A stretch of DNA of 64,000 bases from positions 1,488,001-1,552,000 of the forward strand of contig NZ_CP012898.1 of assembly GCF_001310225.1 (NCBI RefSeq). The letters are read 5' to 3'. Shown here one piece after another: positions 49,701-58,500 of the stretch (position 1 is its first letter; each line of letters begins with the position of its first letter). Position numbers and translations under genes: made by a program. The DNA comes from Pseudalgibacter alginicilyticus. GTDB lineage: Bacteria; Bacteroidota; Bacteroidia; Flavobacteriales; Flavobacteriaceae. The notes beneath the pieces are model-generated. The model was not told the DNA's origin, did no database searches, and saw only the letters and a list, made by a program, of their open reading frames with translations.

Positions 49701-50206
49701 TTTCCATCAAAATCAGTTGTGGCTCCATTGCCCGTTCCTTTTTCTAATACTGTAGCACCTGGCAATGGCATTCCATTGTTATCCAAAACTTTTCCTTCTA
49801 CTATATTTTGAATAACTGCTTGGTTATATGAAAACGGAACTTCATAACGTTTTACTAAATATATAAGCCTATTGCTAAAATTAAAGGCTGTATTTGTATT
49901 ACTAAAAATACGATTCAACACATTGGTTATGTCCTCGTTTTTTGTTTTTACTGTTATTAATCTATCTAAATCAACATCTTTTACTTTGTATACAAAACGA
50001 AAATCTGTTGTACTTTCTAATTGGTCAATAAATTGGCTTATGGAAACATTTTTGAGCTGTAAAGATACTTTAGTACCCTGGCCGTAAACTTCACGAGCCT
50101 GCATTGTAAATAAAGTTGTGAATATTAATAAAACACTTAATCTCATTTTTAAATCAAATTTCTCTAACTTATAGAGACTTCTTTTGTTCTTAAGAAGTTT
50201 TTTCAT
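46718..50206 (-). CDS. SusC-family TonB-dependent transducer with STN signalling domain
   Basis: This is a 1162-residue outer-membrane receptor. The long basic N-terminus and signal sequence (to about residue 43) are followed by an STN domain (about 46-115; VSLQLKNVSISQFIDQLEST). This domain contacts a FecR-type anti-sigma factor. Then come a carboxypeptidase-regulatory-like domain (about 132-215), a plug with SIYGSRAANGVIIITTKKG, and a barrel ending ISVGINLSF. The STN domain and the upstream sigma/FecR genes show that ligand transport triggers its own induction. Met21 (50146) is an alternative start, but the basic leader is common in this subfamily. An antisense terminator lies in its leader. 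Confidence 0.95.
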   Translation of the reverse strand: MKKLLKNKRSLYKLEKFDLKMRLSVLLIFTTLFTMQAREVYGQGTKVSLQLKNVSISQFIDQLESTTDFRFVYKVKDVDLDRLITVKTKNEDITNVLNRIFSNTNTAFNFSNRLIYLVKRYEVPFSYNQAVIQNIVEGKVLDNNGMPLPGATVLEKGTGNGATTDFDGNFKIAVNGEAILQVSYVGFITKEVPVDNQSSINITLSSDNQKLDEVVLIGYGTNSKRNINGAIASIESDDIQTYSNAKNIDQALVGKLAGVNILTDARNPGDSNSIVIRGAGSITRDAEPLIVVDGYPLGEGSSLNLLNSNDIESVSVLKDAASASIYGSRAANGVIIITTKKGSGKKMSVQVSSVLGVQERVNSYDLLNAYDAAKFFRDARNNAYLKNHPTANINDSEEERLAKGANVRELILDYTIPYLNNEAGLTDFDWEDAVYRPGTIQNHYLNISGATEKTDYAVSIGYTGEEGIVITADQKRYTTNIKINTRVNDYLKYGININGYYSERGLTNGGNNYRFPIDPAGRAMVYMYPFFSAYDDSHSTGYNVEAQIIANRPYNANMQENPVAMAELSKYDRTEFKSFGNTYLAITPIKNLEFKTSLGYMFSTFYTDQFASMETGAYRELISERDTQQGSESRSDNSQILIENTLDYTFDINKHSFGVLLGQSFQKSYSTSLSVVGDNFPNDIIDNINGSTTQTASASRSRWTQLSYFGRLMYDYDNTYFLTASLRRDGSSKFGIDNRYGTFASFSAGWVLSNEDFFPKNDVLTYSKLRYSWGETGNNQIGNYSQYATIGTGADYPFDGTLYPGAAPTSSPSYGLGWETNTSNNFGLDLGFFNTINLGANYYIANISDLLLDRPVPEHTGFNTSLQNIGEMQNRGWEFEINTSQIKLGDLNVALNANLTTNENEIISLGGVDELYEGGNQRFISRVGGSLANLYGYKIIGLLKSQEEVDEYNNKKSTTLTAEIGDYIFQDTDNNDIINADDRVELGDYKPEVTYGFGINLDYKGFDLSMSFNGTMGRVAYDLMTSNYLEYGEAFSNTDYYYYNNYWDPINNPEGFLAPPDAYGNTSTRAASRNPTNYNVLDADYLRLRSMQIGYSFPSALLDQVYIDNLRVFVSGTNLYTWTKYRGMNPDGGSSGNPLSSGYVEGTTSIPRVISVGINLSF

Positions 50207-50292
50207 ACTTTTAATTTGTTATTTGTGGTTATACTCTTATTTAATCACTTTTTACAATCGGGAAATGCTCGTAACATTTTCCGATTTTTTTA
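50187..50292 (+). ncRNA. Possible cis-antisense small RNA over the susC start
   Basis: A plus-strand terminator at 50256-50291 has no plus-strand gene before it. A -7-like TTCTTTTG (50179-50186, seven of eight to TAnnTTTG) lies upstream. A transcript from about 50192 to 50292 would cover the susC start codon and leader on the opposite strand. In Bacteroides, cis-encoded antisense RNAs of this kind repress ECF-sigma-linked susC genes. The promoter is weak, so this is a proposal. Confidence 0.3.
50256..50291 (+). terminator. Plus-strand intrinsic terminator in the susC leader
   Basis: Arms 50256-50267 (AATCGGGAAATG) and 50275-50286 (CATTTTCCGATT) pair over 12 positions with one G-U on the plus-strand RNA and are followed by seven T. 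Read on the minus strand, the G-U becomes an A-C mismatch and no U-tract follows, so the element is oriented against the gene. Confidence 0.6.
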
Positions 50293-50373
50293 TTTATACT
50301 TTTAAAGTGATTGATATTAATTTTCAGGATTATTATCTTTTTCAAATCATAAATCTTATGTTTTAATTGTTAA

Positions 50374-51513
50374 TTAGTTAATTGTTATTGTTTTTTCATT
50401 TATACTATAATTTATTCCATAATTATCTTTCAAACTTTGTAATATCACATCAATAGTCTCATTACCAAAACTGGCATTGAAAATGGTTTTATTAATATTG
50501 GTGTTTTTATTTATTATTTTAATATTATAGTGACGCTCTAACTTTTTAATAATATTCTCAAAAGGCATATTTCTAAAAACTAACTCCCCATTAATCCAAG
50601 AGGTATAAACATCTGTAATTACAGTTTTTGTAGAAATGGTATAATCATCTTTATTAAAAATGGCTTTATGCCCTGGTATTAAGAGTGTTTTATTATCATT
50701 ATGATGTAAATTATTTGTATCATACAAAGCAACTGAACCCTCTACAAGTACTACTTCTGCCGTAGTATCTTCTGGGTAAGCATTTATATTAAACTCTGTA
50801 CCTAATACTTTTATATTCAAATTATTTGCTCTAGCTATAAAAGGATGTATGGAGTCTTTTGCTACGGTTAAAAAAGCCTCTCCTGTTACAAATATTTGTC
50901 GTTCAGAATCTTTTAAAAACTTAACAGGATATTTAATTGAAGTACCTGAATTAAGATGAGCTATGGTACCGTCAGACAATTCAAGTTCAAATCGTTTACC
51001 ATATGGAACTGTAAGCGTATTATATATTAATTTTTCTAATCGCTCATCATCATCATCATCATCATTATAAACTAATCTGTTTCCTAATTGTTTTCCTAAA
51101 ACACCACCTTGTCTATTAAAAAAAGTACTCGAGTCATTTTCTTTAACTATTTTAATAGTACCATCTTCTAACTCTAATGTTATAGAATTTGAAGGAATTT
51201 TAGTTTGCGACACATTATATTGCTGAAAATAAAAATAACAACCCAGACCAATTCCTATTAAAATAGCTGCAATATTTCGAACATGTCTAAACCTAATTTT
51301 AGCTTTGCTTTTTTGACTTTCTGTGTTTATTGTTTGAAGTATTTTTTTTAATAATTTTACTCTCATTTGAGATTCCTCAGACAAATCCCAATGAGCTGTC
51401 TGACTCTTAAATTGAGCTTGTTCACAGAATTTAAATAATACGGCTTTTTCTTTATCTGAACATTTCCCCTGCTCAAATTTATCTGCTAATTCTAAAAACT
51501 CTTTTTTGGTCAT
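50374..51513 (-). CDS. FecR-family anti-sigma factor
   Basis: This is a 379-residue inner-membrane protein. An N-terminal cytosolic anti-sigma segment (1-75) is followed by one membrane helix (about 79-97), then the periplasmic FecR domain (about 168-275; VPYGKRFELELSDGTIAHLN) and a C-terminal DUF4974-type secretin-like domain (about 315-379; GELVFRNMPFENIIKKLE). It holds the adjacent sigma factor inactive until the STN domain of SusC signals transport. Residues 151-156 are a run of six Asp encoded by a trinucleotide repeat. It is 105 bases downstream of the sigma gene and 167 bases before susC. Confidence 0.94.
   Translation of the reverse strand: MTKKEFLELADKFEQGKCSDKEKAVLFKFCEQAQFKSQTAHWDLSEESQMRVKLLKKILQTINTESQKSKAKIRFRHVRNIAAILIGIGLGCYFYFQQYNVSQTKIPSNSITLELEDGTIKIVKENDSSTFFNRQGGVLGKQLGNRLVYNDDDDDDERLEKLIYNTLTVPYGKRFELELSDGTIAHLNSGTSIKYPVKFLKDSERQIFVTGEAFLTVAKDSIHPFIARANNLNIKVLGTEFNINAYPEDTTAEVVLVEGSVALYDTNNLHHNDNKTLLIPGHKAIFNKDDYTISTKTVITDVYTSWINGELVFRNMPFENIIKKLERHYNIKIINKNTNINKTIFNASFGNETIDVILQSLKDNYGINYSINEKTITIN
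51045..51065. repeat. (CAT)7 trinucleotide microsatellite inside the fecR-like gene
   Basis: Seven perfect CAT units on the plus strand read as repeated GAT (Asp) codons in the anti-sigma gene. The run lies in the linker between the membrane helix and the FecR domain, where length change would be tolerated in frame. Confidence 0.85.
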
Positions 51514-51618
51514 ACTATGTGTTTACAATAGAATGACGCTCCAAAATTGAAATTCTCACATAGAAAAATCACAAAACAAGCACACTTAACAAACAGATAA
51601 CAATGGAGAAACAAATGG

Positions 51619-52206
51619 TTAACTTAGCCAAGAAATAACAAGTGTTAGAAGAAAATTTGAAACACTTTTTAAAGATGTTCTAATATGCTTTAAGGCTAAA
51701 TAGAGTTGATTTTCAACCGTACGTTGAGAAATTTCAAAATGCTTAGCAATTTCTTCATTTGAATAATCATCATACCGACTCATATAAAATATTTCTTTAC
51801 AACGATTAGGGAGTTCTTTAGTCACACGTTCTAAAACACTCTTTAAATCTGCTGAATCCAAGTCATTATTTACCTCAGGTTCCAAAGATAAGTTTTCAAT
51901 AATTGTATCATCTATTTCTGAAAACTTCACTTTACGAAACATGGAAATAGATTTATTTTTTGCCGATACAAAAAGATAACTTTCTAAGGATAAAATTTTT
52001 AACTCATCTTTCTTAATCCAAATACTGGTAAAAATTTCATGCAAAACATCTTCAGCCAAACCTTTATCATTAAGAATATTTAATGCGTAAACAAAAAGGC
52101 GTTTCCAATATCTATTATAAATGACTTTAAAGGCTAATTCATTTCCATCTTTTATAAGCAACAAAAGCTGAGCGTCGTTAACATCTTTCAAATCATTTAT
52201 AATCAC
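51619..52206 (-). CDS. ECF sigma-70 factor, FecI-like
   Basis: This is a 195-residue sigma factor. Region 2 includes ELAFKVIYNRYWKRLFVYAL and AEDVLHEIFTSIW. Region 4 includes LPNRCKEIFYMSRYDDYSNEEIAKHFEISQRTVENQL, split by a short linker. The hydrophobic tail (NFLLTLVISWL) is common in Bacteroidota FecI-like factors. It directs transcription of the downstream susC operon when released by the FecR-like partner encoded next to it. Confidence 0.94.
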   Translation of the reverse strand: MIINDLKDVNDAQLLLLIKDGNELAFKVIYNRYWKRLFVYALNILNDKGLAEDVLHEIFTSIWIKKDELKILSLESYLFVSAKNKSISMFRKVKFSEIDDTIIENLSLEPEVNNDLDSADLKSVLERVTKELPNRCKEIFYMSRYDDYSNEEIAKHFEISQRTVENQLYLALKHIRTSLKSVSNFLLTLVISWLS

Positions 52207-52326
52207 CTCTATTATAATTTTAGATAAAATTAAGAAGCATGAGTTGATTCAGAATACAATCTTGGTTAAGAAATTATTAATTATGATTTATTTAATATAG
52301 ATTATTACATATGATCTTTAATTATT

Positions 52327-53079
52327 TTAATATTCTTCAAATTGAACATAATCAAACACCCCATAATTATCTTGAAAAGGAATGTGATCTCCAATGAATT
52401 TCAAGTTTTCTACACTACAAAAAATATAAAAAGAAAATTGGTCTCCATAATTAAGACTTAACCGACTCTTTTCTGTATTATTAATATACCATATAGCTTC
52501 GTACTTGTTTTTATTTTTAATTAATTCAATTTCCAAAACATGCCATTGTTCTCTTTTAATTTTTGTTGGTATGGATTGGAACGGAAGTGCTTGCGACGTC
52601 ATATATGCTATAACTTCATCTGGTGCTACATCTAAACTATCTCTTACAGTAGTAGCCCCATAACCTATTTCAAAATCTAATTCGTGTTTGTCATCATTAT
52701 ATATAAAAGCACCAATACTAGCCATATCACCCATTCCTAATTTTGGGACATATACTTTCCAAGTATATTTTCCAGTTTTGTATTTTTTTTTAAAAGTTCT
52801 TATTTTAGGTCTATCCCAAGTATTTGCTCTGGTACTAATATTCAATTCCCCTTTATTGATATGATAATTAACTAACCCTTTCATGTTTTGAGAACCATCT
52901 ACCCAGCCAGCCAAAGTGTTAAAATCCCAACGAATTTTGTAATTATTCATAATTGATTGTGTGCTTTTTTCTGAAGTTTTATTTGTTCTACTCTTTAATA
53001 TAGAAGAACAGCTAAATTGACTTAAAACAATAAAAGGGGTGAATAAAAAGATTTTACTTATTTTAATTTTTTGAGACAT
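52327..53079 (-). CDS. GH16-fold (concanavalin-like) lipoprotein, possible glycan hydrolase or lectin
   Basis: This is a 250-residue protein with a lipoprotein-like signal (QFSC, Cys24). The body (about 48-250) is predicted jelly-roll: KTGKYTWKVYVPK, SIGAFIYNDDKHELDFEIGYG, WHVLEIELIKNKNKYEAIWYIN. HELDFE (132-137) matches the GH16 catalytic pattern E-[IL]-D-x-E with Glu133, Asp135 and Glu137. However, the usual flanking aromatic residues of GH16 are not obvious and the protein is short. It may be a divergent GH16-like hydrolase or a binding protein. It lies between GH20 and the sigma factor (gaps of 113 and 120 bases). Confidence 0.6.
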   Translation of the reverse strand: MSQKIKISKIFLFTPFIVLSQFSCSSILKSRTNKTSEKSTQSIMNNYKIRWDFNTLAGWVDGSQNMKGLVNYHINKGELNISTRANTWDRPKIRTFKKKYKTGKYTWKVYVPKLGMGDMASIGAFIYNDDKHELDFEIGYGATTVRDSLDVAPDEVIAYMTSQALPFQSIPTKIKREQWHVLEIELIKNKNKYEAIWYINNTEKSRLSLNYGDQFSFYIFCSVENLKFIGDHIPFQDNYGVFDYVQFEEY

Positions 53080-53124
53080 TTTTCGGAATTATGTATGAGT
53101 AATTAAAATCTGTTAAAATAGACA

Positions 53125-53150
53125 AGGCATCCATAAAATGATGAATGCCT
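53125..53150 (-). terminator. Hairpin after the GH20 gene
   Basis: Ten-base arms (53125-53134 and 53141-53150, AGGCATCCAT with ATGAATGCCT) have one mismatch and a 6-base loop, in the 113-base gap before the GH16-fold gene. The following U-tract is weak, so termination may be partial. Confidence 0.45.
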
Positions 53151-53192
53151 CATATAAAATTTAAAAAAACAGAATGTTCAATAGCTATAGTA

Positions 53193-55169
53193 TCAATTTA
53201 AGCAGTGGCCTGCTTTAAAATCAATATTTAAATTAGTTTCTTTAATTTGAATTGTATAATTGTTATTTGACGAGGTGTTTTTACAAGATGAATCTGCTAA
53301 AATTTTAACATGTTCATCCCAACTTCCATCTGGTGATTTTAAAAGTATAAACTCTATTTTACTATTTTTTGGTACAAGTCTTCTACCTGTATAAATACCA
53401 TCATAGTCATAGTCTGTTAATGTTACACCATTAGAATGCCAGAATTCTTTTGCTCCTGAGTTAGAATTTGTAAACGTGCCTGCCAACATAAGAAATTCTT
53501 TGCCACCTTCAATATCCTTAAAATAAGGGGACCCATTCATATTTACATTAAATACAACATTCACATAGTCTGGATTTTTTGAGTTTTGGGTATAGTAAGG
53601 TGTATTTTCCCAATTAGTTTTTACAGTATTTAGGTTTTCTTGAAATCTATTAAAATCTTTATGTTCGTTTAATGTCCATCCTACCTCAGCATACGCTGCT
53701 ATTCTAGGAAAAACCTGCCTGTAAAGATCTTCAACCTTAGGAATCCATTCACTCCACATCTGACAGCCAAGACCAATAACTTTATTTTCTAATGAAACAT
53801 CAATACCTTCAGGAATAGGGTTAAAACCATAAGCCTTTTCAAGAGGTATAGAATTAAAATCATAATCAAGATAGGTATAATTGTGTGTTGAATTGACCAC
53901 GTCATGTCCTTTATTTATAGCAGACAACATAAGCTCTTTACTTCCTTTCCAAAAATGAACAATAGCACTTTCAGCAAGTTTTTGGTTGTTTTCTTCTGCT
54001 GTTTCTTCTCCTTCTCTCCATGAATGTAAATTTTCTCCCAAAATATCATTCCACCCCATCATTCTGTAGCCCTTGCTCTCTATAAAATTTGAGACTTTAT
54101 TTGTAAATGAAATTTGGACATCTGAAAATGTATTCAAATTATTTTTAGCCATGTAATCAGAAACTTCTTTATTATTTTTCCATTGACCAAATTTTACTTC
54201 GTCACCTCCAATATGAATGATTTTACTAGGAAATAAATCAATCACTTCTTGTAATACATCTTCTATAAAGGTATATACTCTATCATTAGTAACATTATAG
54301 ATATTAGGTAAAATTCCAAAAGTAACAGGTACTTCAATTGGTTCTTCCAATGTACCTAACCAAGGGTAGGCTGCAATTGCTGCAGAGGCGTGACCTGGCA
54401 TTTCAATTTCAGGAATAATGGTAATATGCTTTTTTTGAGCATATTCTATAACTTCTTTAATTTCTTTTTGTGTATAAAAGCCTGAATGAGGTTCGCCTGA
54501 TCTCTCTTCACTTTTAACACCATTTATTTGTGTATCGCTCCTTTTACCTCCTATTTCTGTTAGTAAAGGGTATTTCTTTATTTCAATACGCCACCCCTGA
54601 TCATCTGTTAAATGCCAATGAAATATATTCATTTTCAGTTTAGACATTTGATCAAGCATATCGAATACAACCTCTTTACCCTTAAAATGTCTGGATTCAT
54701 CAAGCATAAAAGCACGCCATTTAAATGCGGGTTTGTCTTGTATGGAAACACAAGGAAATGAAATACTATTGGCTTTTGTTATGGATGGTAATTGTAATAA
54801 GGTTTGTAAACTATAAAAAACTCCAGCAGGTTTTGCTGCTGTTATTTGAATTTTTTTATTGTTAATTTCTAAGTTATACCCCTCATTACCTAGTTTGTCA
54901 AATTGATTTTCTTCTAATAATAATTCAATATTAGCATTTTTTGATGCCGTAACCTCAATATCAAATTCACTCATTAACTTTTGCAATGCTTCAAATTCAT
55001 TTTTCAACTCTGAATCATACTTAACTTTAAGTTTTTTCACCTCTAAAGTATTCTCATGTATTTCAACACTGTTGGGGTAAGGAATTAAATTTAATTGCGC
55101 AGAAATCTGTATGCTTAGGAAATAAAAGATAGAACATACAACGAGTATTTTTTTATTTATAAATGTCAT
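53193..55169 (-). CDS. GH20 beta-N-acetylhexosaminidase with C-terminal beta-sandwich
   Basis: This is a 658-residue secreted enzyme with a signal peptide to about residue 24 (QISAQ). The GH20b domain (25-145) precedes the catalytic barrel, which has HWHLTDDQGWR (184-194), EIEMPGHASAA and the catalytic Asp323-Glu324 pair in HIGGDEVKFGQW, used for substrate-assisted cleavage. A C-terminal beta-sandwich (about 560-656) carries VNVVFNVNMNG and SPDGSWDEHVKI and looks like a starch-binding-type module. It releases terminal GlcNAc or GalNAc. It is divergent from the hybrid regulator at 55536, which is its probable activator, and heads the minus-strand run that includes the sigma/FecR/SusCD genes. 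Confidence 0.95.
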   Translation of the reverse strand: MTFINKKILVVCSIFYFLSIQISAQLNLIPYPNSVEIHENTLEVKKLKVKYDSELKNEFEALQKLMSEFDIEVTASKNANIELLLEENQFDKLGNEGYNLEINNKKIQITAAKPAGVFYSLQTLLQLPSITKANSISFPCVSIQDKPAFKWRAFMLDESRHFKGKEVVFDMLDQMSKLKMNIFHWHLTDDQGWRIEIKKYPLLTEIGGKRSDTQINGVKSEERSGEPHSGFYTQKEIKEVIEYAQKKHITIIPEIEMPGHASAAIAAYPWLGTLEEPIEVPVTFGILPNIYNVTNDRVYTFIEDVLQEVIDLFPSKIIHIGGDEVKFGQWKNNKEVSDYMAKNNLNTFSDVQISFTNKVSNFIESKGYRMMGWNDILGENLHSWREGEETAEENNQKLAESAIVHFWKGSKELMLSAINKGHDVVNSTHNYTYLDYDFNSIPLEKAYGFNPIPEGIDVSLENKVIGLGCQMWSEWIPKVEDLYRQVFPRIAAYAEVGWTLNEHKDFNRFQENLNTVKTNWENTPYYTQNSKNPDYVNVVFNVNMNGSPYFKDIEGGKEFLMLAGTFTNSNSGAKEFWHSNGVTLTDYDYDGIYTGRRLVPKNSKIEFILLKSPDGSWDEHVKILADSSCKNTSSNNNYTIQIKETNLNIDFKAGHCLN

Positions 55170-55535
55170 TATTCAATTTGTGTTTTTATATGATTAGAGT
55201 AAAAATTTCATGTTTAAAACTTTTCTTCACTAATTTTAAATGAATAGCCTTCATGAACAACAAATACTATCATTTTAAATTCAGATAAAGAAATTGAGCT
55301 CAATAAAAAATCATAATATATTTTTTGTAAAAATAATTTAACAAATAGTTACCTTGAGGGGATTTATTATTCAAATGAGGTAGATATATTAGTAAATATT
55401 CACTATTATGCCTTACAACTAAACATAATCATAAGTTTAACAGCTAAAAATATTGATATAAAATAAATTCTATATTTGTTGGGACCTCTGGTTGATTATT
55501 TATCATAAAAAACCAAATTTGTATAAGAACATTCT
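55170..55535. promoter_or_regulatory. Divergent control region between GH20 and the second HTCS
   Basis: This is 366 bases with no gene. TATATTTG (55471-55478, plus strand) fits the TAnnTTTG -7 element 57 bases before the HTCS ATG, with a TTG 15 bases upstream of it. No clear element was found toward GH20, which may depend on an activator. The rest is AT-rich. Confidence 0.5.
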
Positions 55536-58500
55536 ATGAAAACGCTATACTTATTTATTTCTTTTAATATCTTTTTTAGTAGCCTGTTTGCTCAAAATCA
55601 AATTTCGTTTTTTCATATTACTCCAGAAACAGATAACGGATTTCGTACTATCAAACATACCGTTCAAGACTCATTAGGCTACATATGGATGTCTCAGAGT
55701 AAAGGGATTCTTAAATATGATGGTTATGAATTTTGGTTTCATTCAGTAGATTCTATTTTCAATACAGCTAATATTGATGATGAAATAAAAAAAATTCTAG
55801 TCGATTCTGATGGTAATCTTTTAGTTCTTTCCCGTAAAGGATTATTGTCTAGAAAAGAAGTAAATGGTAACTATAAGCAATTAAATAATCTAATATCTAA
55901 TACTCAAGAAACGTTTTTAATAAAAAATGTATTTGTTAGAAAAAAGCATATATACATTACTGATTCTTTTAACAAGCTTTATTTCTTAGATAGTAAAACC
56001 TTAAAACTTAATTATATTTTATCAGTAGTCCACCCTGAAAATCATGGAACTAATATAATAGATTTAGTAGTTGATGATAATGAAACCATATACTTAAGCA
56101 TTAATAATGGTAAATTACTAAAATATGCTAATAAGAAATTAATAGAGCTAAAAGGACGTTTTAATAATCGTCCAGGAATAATGTATTTAACCTTAGATAA
56201 AAGCAACAATTTATGGATTGGCACTAAATTAATGGGGTTGTTTAAATATGATGTAGTTGAAAACAAATTTGAACAACTTTCTTATTTTAGGAATGGTATC
56301 GATATATTAAAAGAAGACATGATTTTGTCTATTTTTTGCGATTATGAAGGTAATATTTGGGCTGGTTCAGATGGTGAAGGTTTGTATAAAATAAATCCCA
56401 AAAATGAAAATATTGTCCTTGTTAGACATTCTGATTTAAATGAGTTTTCATTAAGCACCAATTCAATAATCAGTATAAACCAAGATTTATATAAAAACTT
56501 ATGGGTAGTTTCAAATTTTGGAGATATAAATATACTTGTTAATACACCCAATAAAGTATCTCATTATAATGGGCTAATAGAAAATATTTCTGCTCGAGTT
56601 TTATCTGTTTTGAAAGACACCAATGATAACCTTTGGATAGGAACCGATGGAAAGGGCTTGACTAAAAAAAACACAAAAACAGGTCAAGAAAAACAGTTTT
56701 TAATCGACCTTAAAGATTTAGAAGGAGCTTATGTACAAACTATTACAGAAGATAAAAATGGAAATATTTGGATCGGGACATACAAAAATGGCTTGTGGTT
56801 TTATAATTCTCAAAAAGATGTCATTTCAAAAATCCATCTTTTAGATACTAAAGGAAAACATGCTATAGATATTTTAACAACATTTACAGATTCCAAAGGG
56901 AGAATTTGGGTAGGTTCTGACCTTACTTTAACCGTTTTTAATTCTAAAAAAGAAATATTAGCATCCTTTGATTTTTGGCAAAATGGATTAAATGGAGATT
57001 TAATTAGATGCATAGTTGAAGATGATAACAACTATTTATGGATTGGAGTTGATGGCGGCGGACTTTTTAGATTAGAAGAAAACTCATTACTAAGTAACTC
57101 TACATTTCAAAACATTTCATATACCAATAGCAAAAGAGATTACTACTCAATTGTTTCTATGGTTACAGATACCAAAGGTAATTTGTGGTTAGTAGATTTA
57201 GAAGGTGGAATTTACACGGTAAATACAGTTGACCAATCATACAGCAAATTTGCTAGTCAACATGCTATTAATGATGTTGCTTTTCATTCTATTTTATTGG
57301 AAAATTCAGAAAGTTTGTGGTTGGGTTCTAATAATGGTTTATGGAATTTGAAGTTAAAAGATTCAAGCTTTGTCAAATACACTAAATCAGATGGCTTTTT
57401 TAGTGATTATTATGTGCAACGAAGTGCTTATAAAGATAAATCAGGCTTTTTATATTTTGGAGGGTTAAATGGGGTTGACGGTTTTATACCAAAAAATATT
57501 TCAAAAATATCAACAAAATTAGAATTATATATAAATTCAATAGATATACTTAATAAGCCCGCTTCATCCATAATACCAAAACAATTAGAAAAAGGAATTG
57601 AAAATATAAAATCGATTGAGTTAAAAAATAATCAGTCCTCTTTTTCATTTAAATTCTCTGTAGTTGGAACCGTTTTAAATGCAAACTATTTGTATAAATA
57701 TAGACTAAAGGGATTTGATGATGAATGGAAAGTTACTAAAAACAATCGTATAGCTACATTTACAAATATCCCTTGGGGTACATATAGTTTTGAAATAAAA
57801 GCATCCACCATAAATGACAATGTTGATATTCCTTTAAAATCCATTAACATTTTTATAAAACCTCCTCTTTGGATGCATCCAGTAGCATTTTTACTATACT
57901 TAATAGTTTTGTCTGTTTTAATATTTGGTTTTTATAAATGGTATCTTTTACGAAAAAAACTATTTAGCCAGAAAATTAAAAATGAAGAAGAATCTAAAAT
58001 CTATTATGAGAAAATGAATTTTTTCTCTAAAATGTCTCATGAAATACAAACTCCATTAACACTTATAATGGGACCCGTTGAAGATATTTTAAAAAAAACT
58101 CAAATAGAAAAAGATAAGGCGCTAAGCCAGCGTCTTAGAGTCATCTTTAACAATGCTAAAAGATTATCTAGAATTGCTAATTTACTTACAACAGTAAGAA
58201 ATAAAGAAATAGGACGATTAAAATTGAGAATTCAAAAAAAGGACATCATAAGAGAAATTAAAGAAATTTCTAATGCTTTTCAAGAACAAGCTCGTTTTAA
58301 AAGAATAGATTTTGAAATAAATAATTTTGCTGAAGTCTACATGCTGTGGTATGATAATGAATTATTGGAGCATATGATTTATAATATACTATCAAATGCT
58401 TTTAAATATACACCGCCAGAAGGACGAATTGTAATAAAAACGCGTTTGAATAATGAAAAAGACTTGTTTGAAATCTCTGTTAATGATTCAGGATATGGAA

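Noticed and set aside
50248-50291. Minus-strand terminator separating fecR from susC
   Set aside because: On the minus strand the stem has an A-C mismatch and no following U-tract. The element is oriented for the plus strand.
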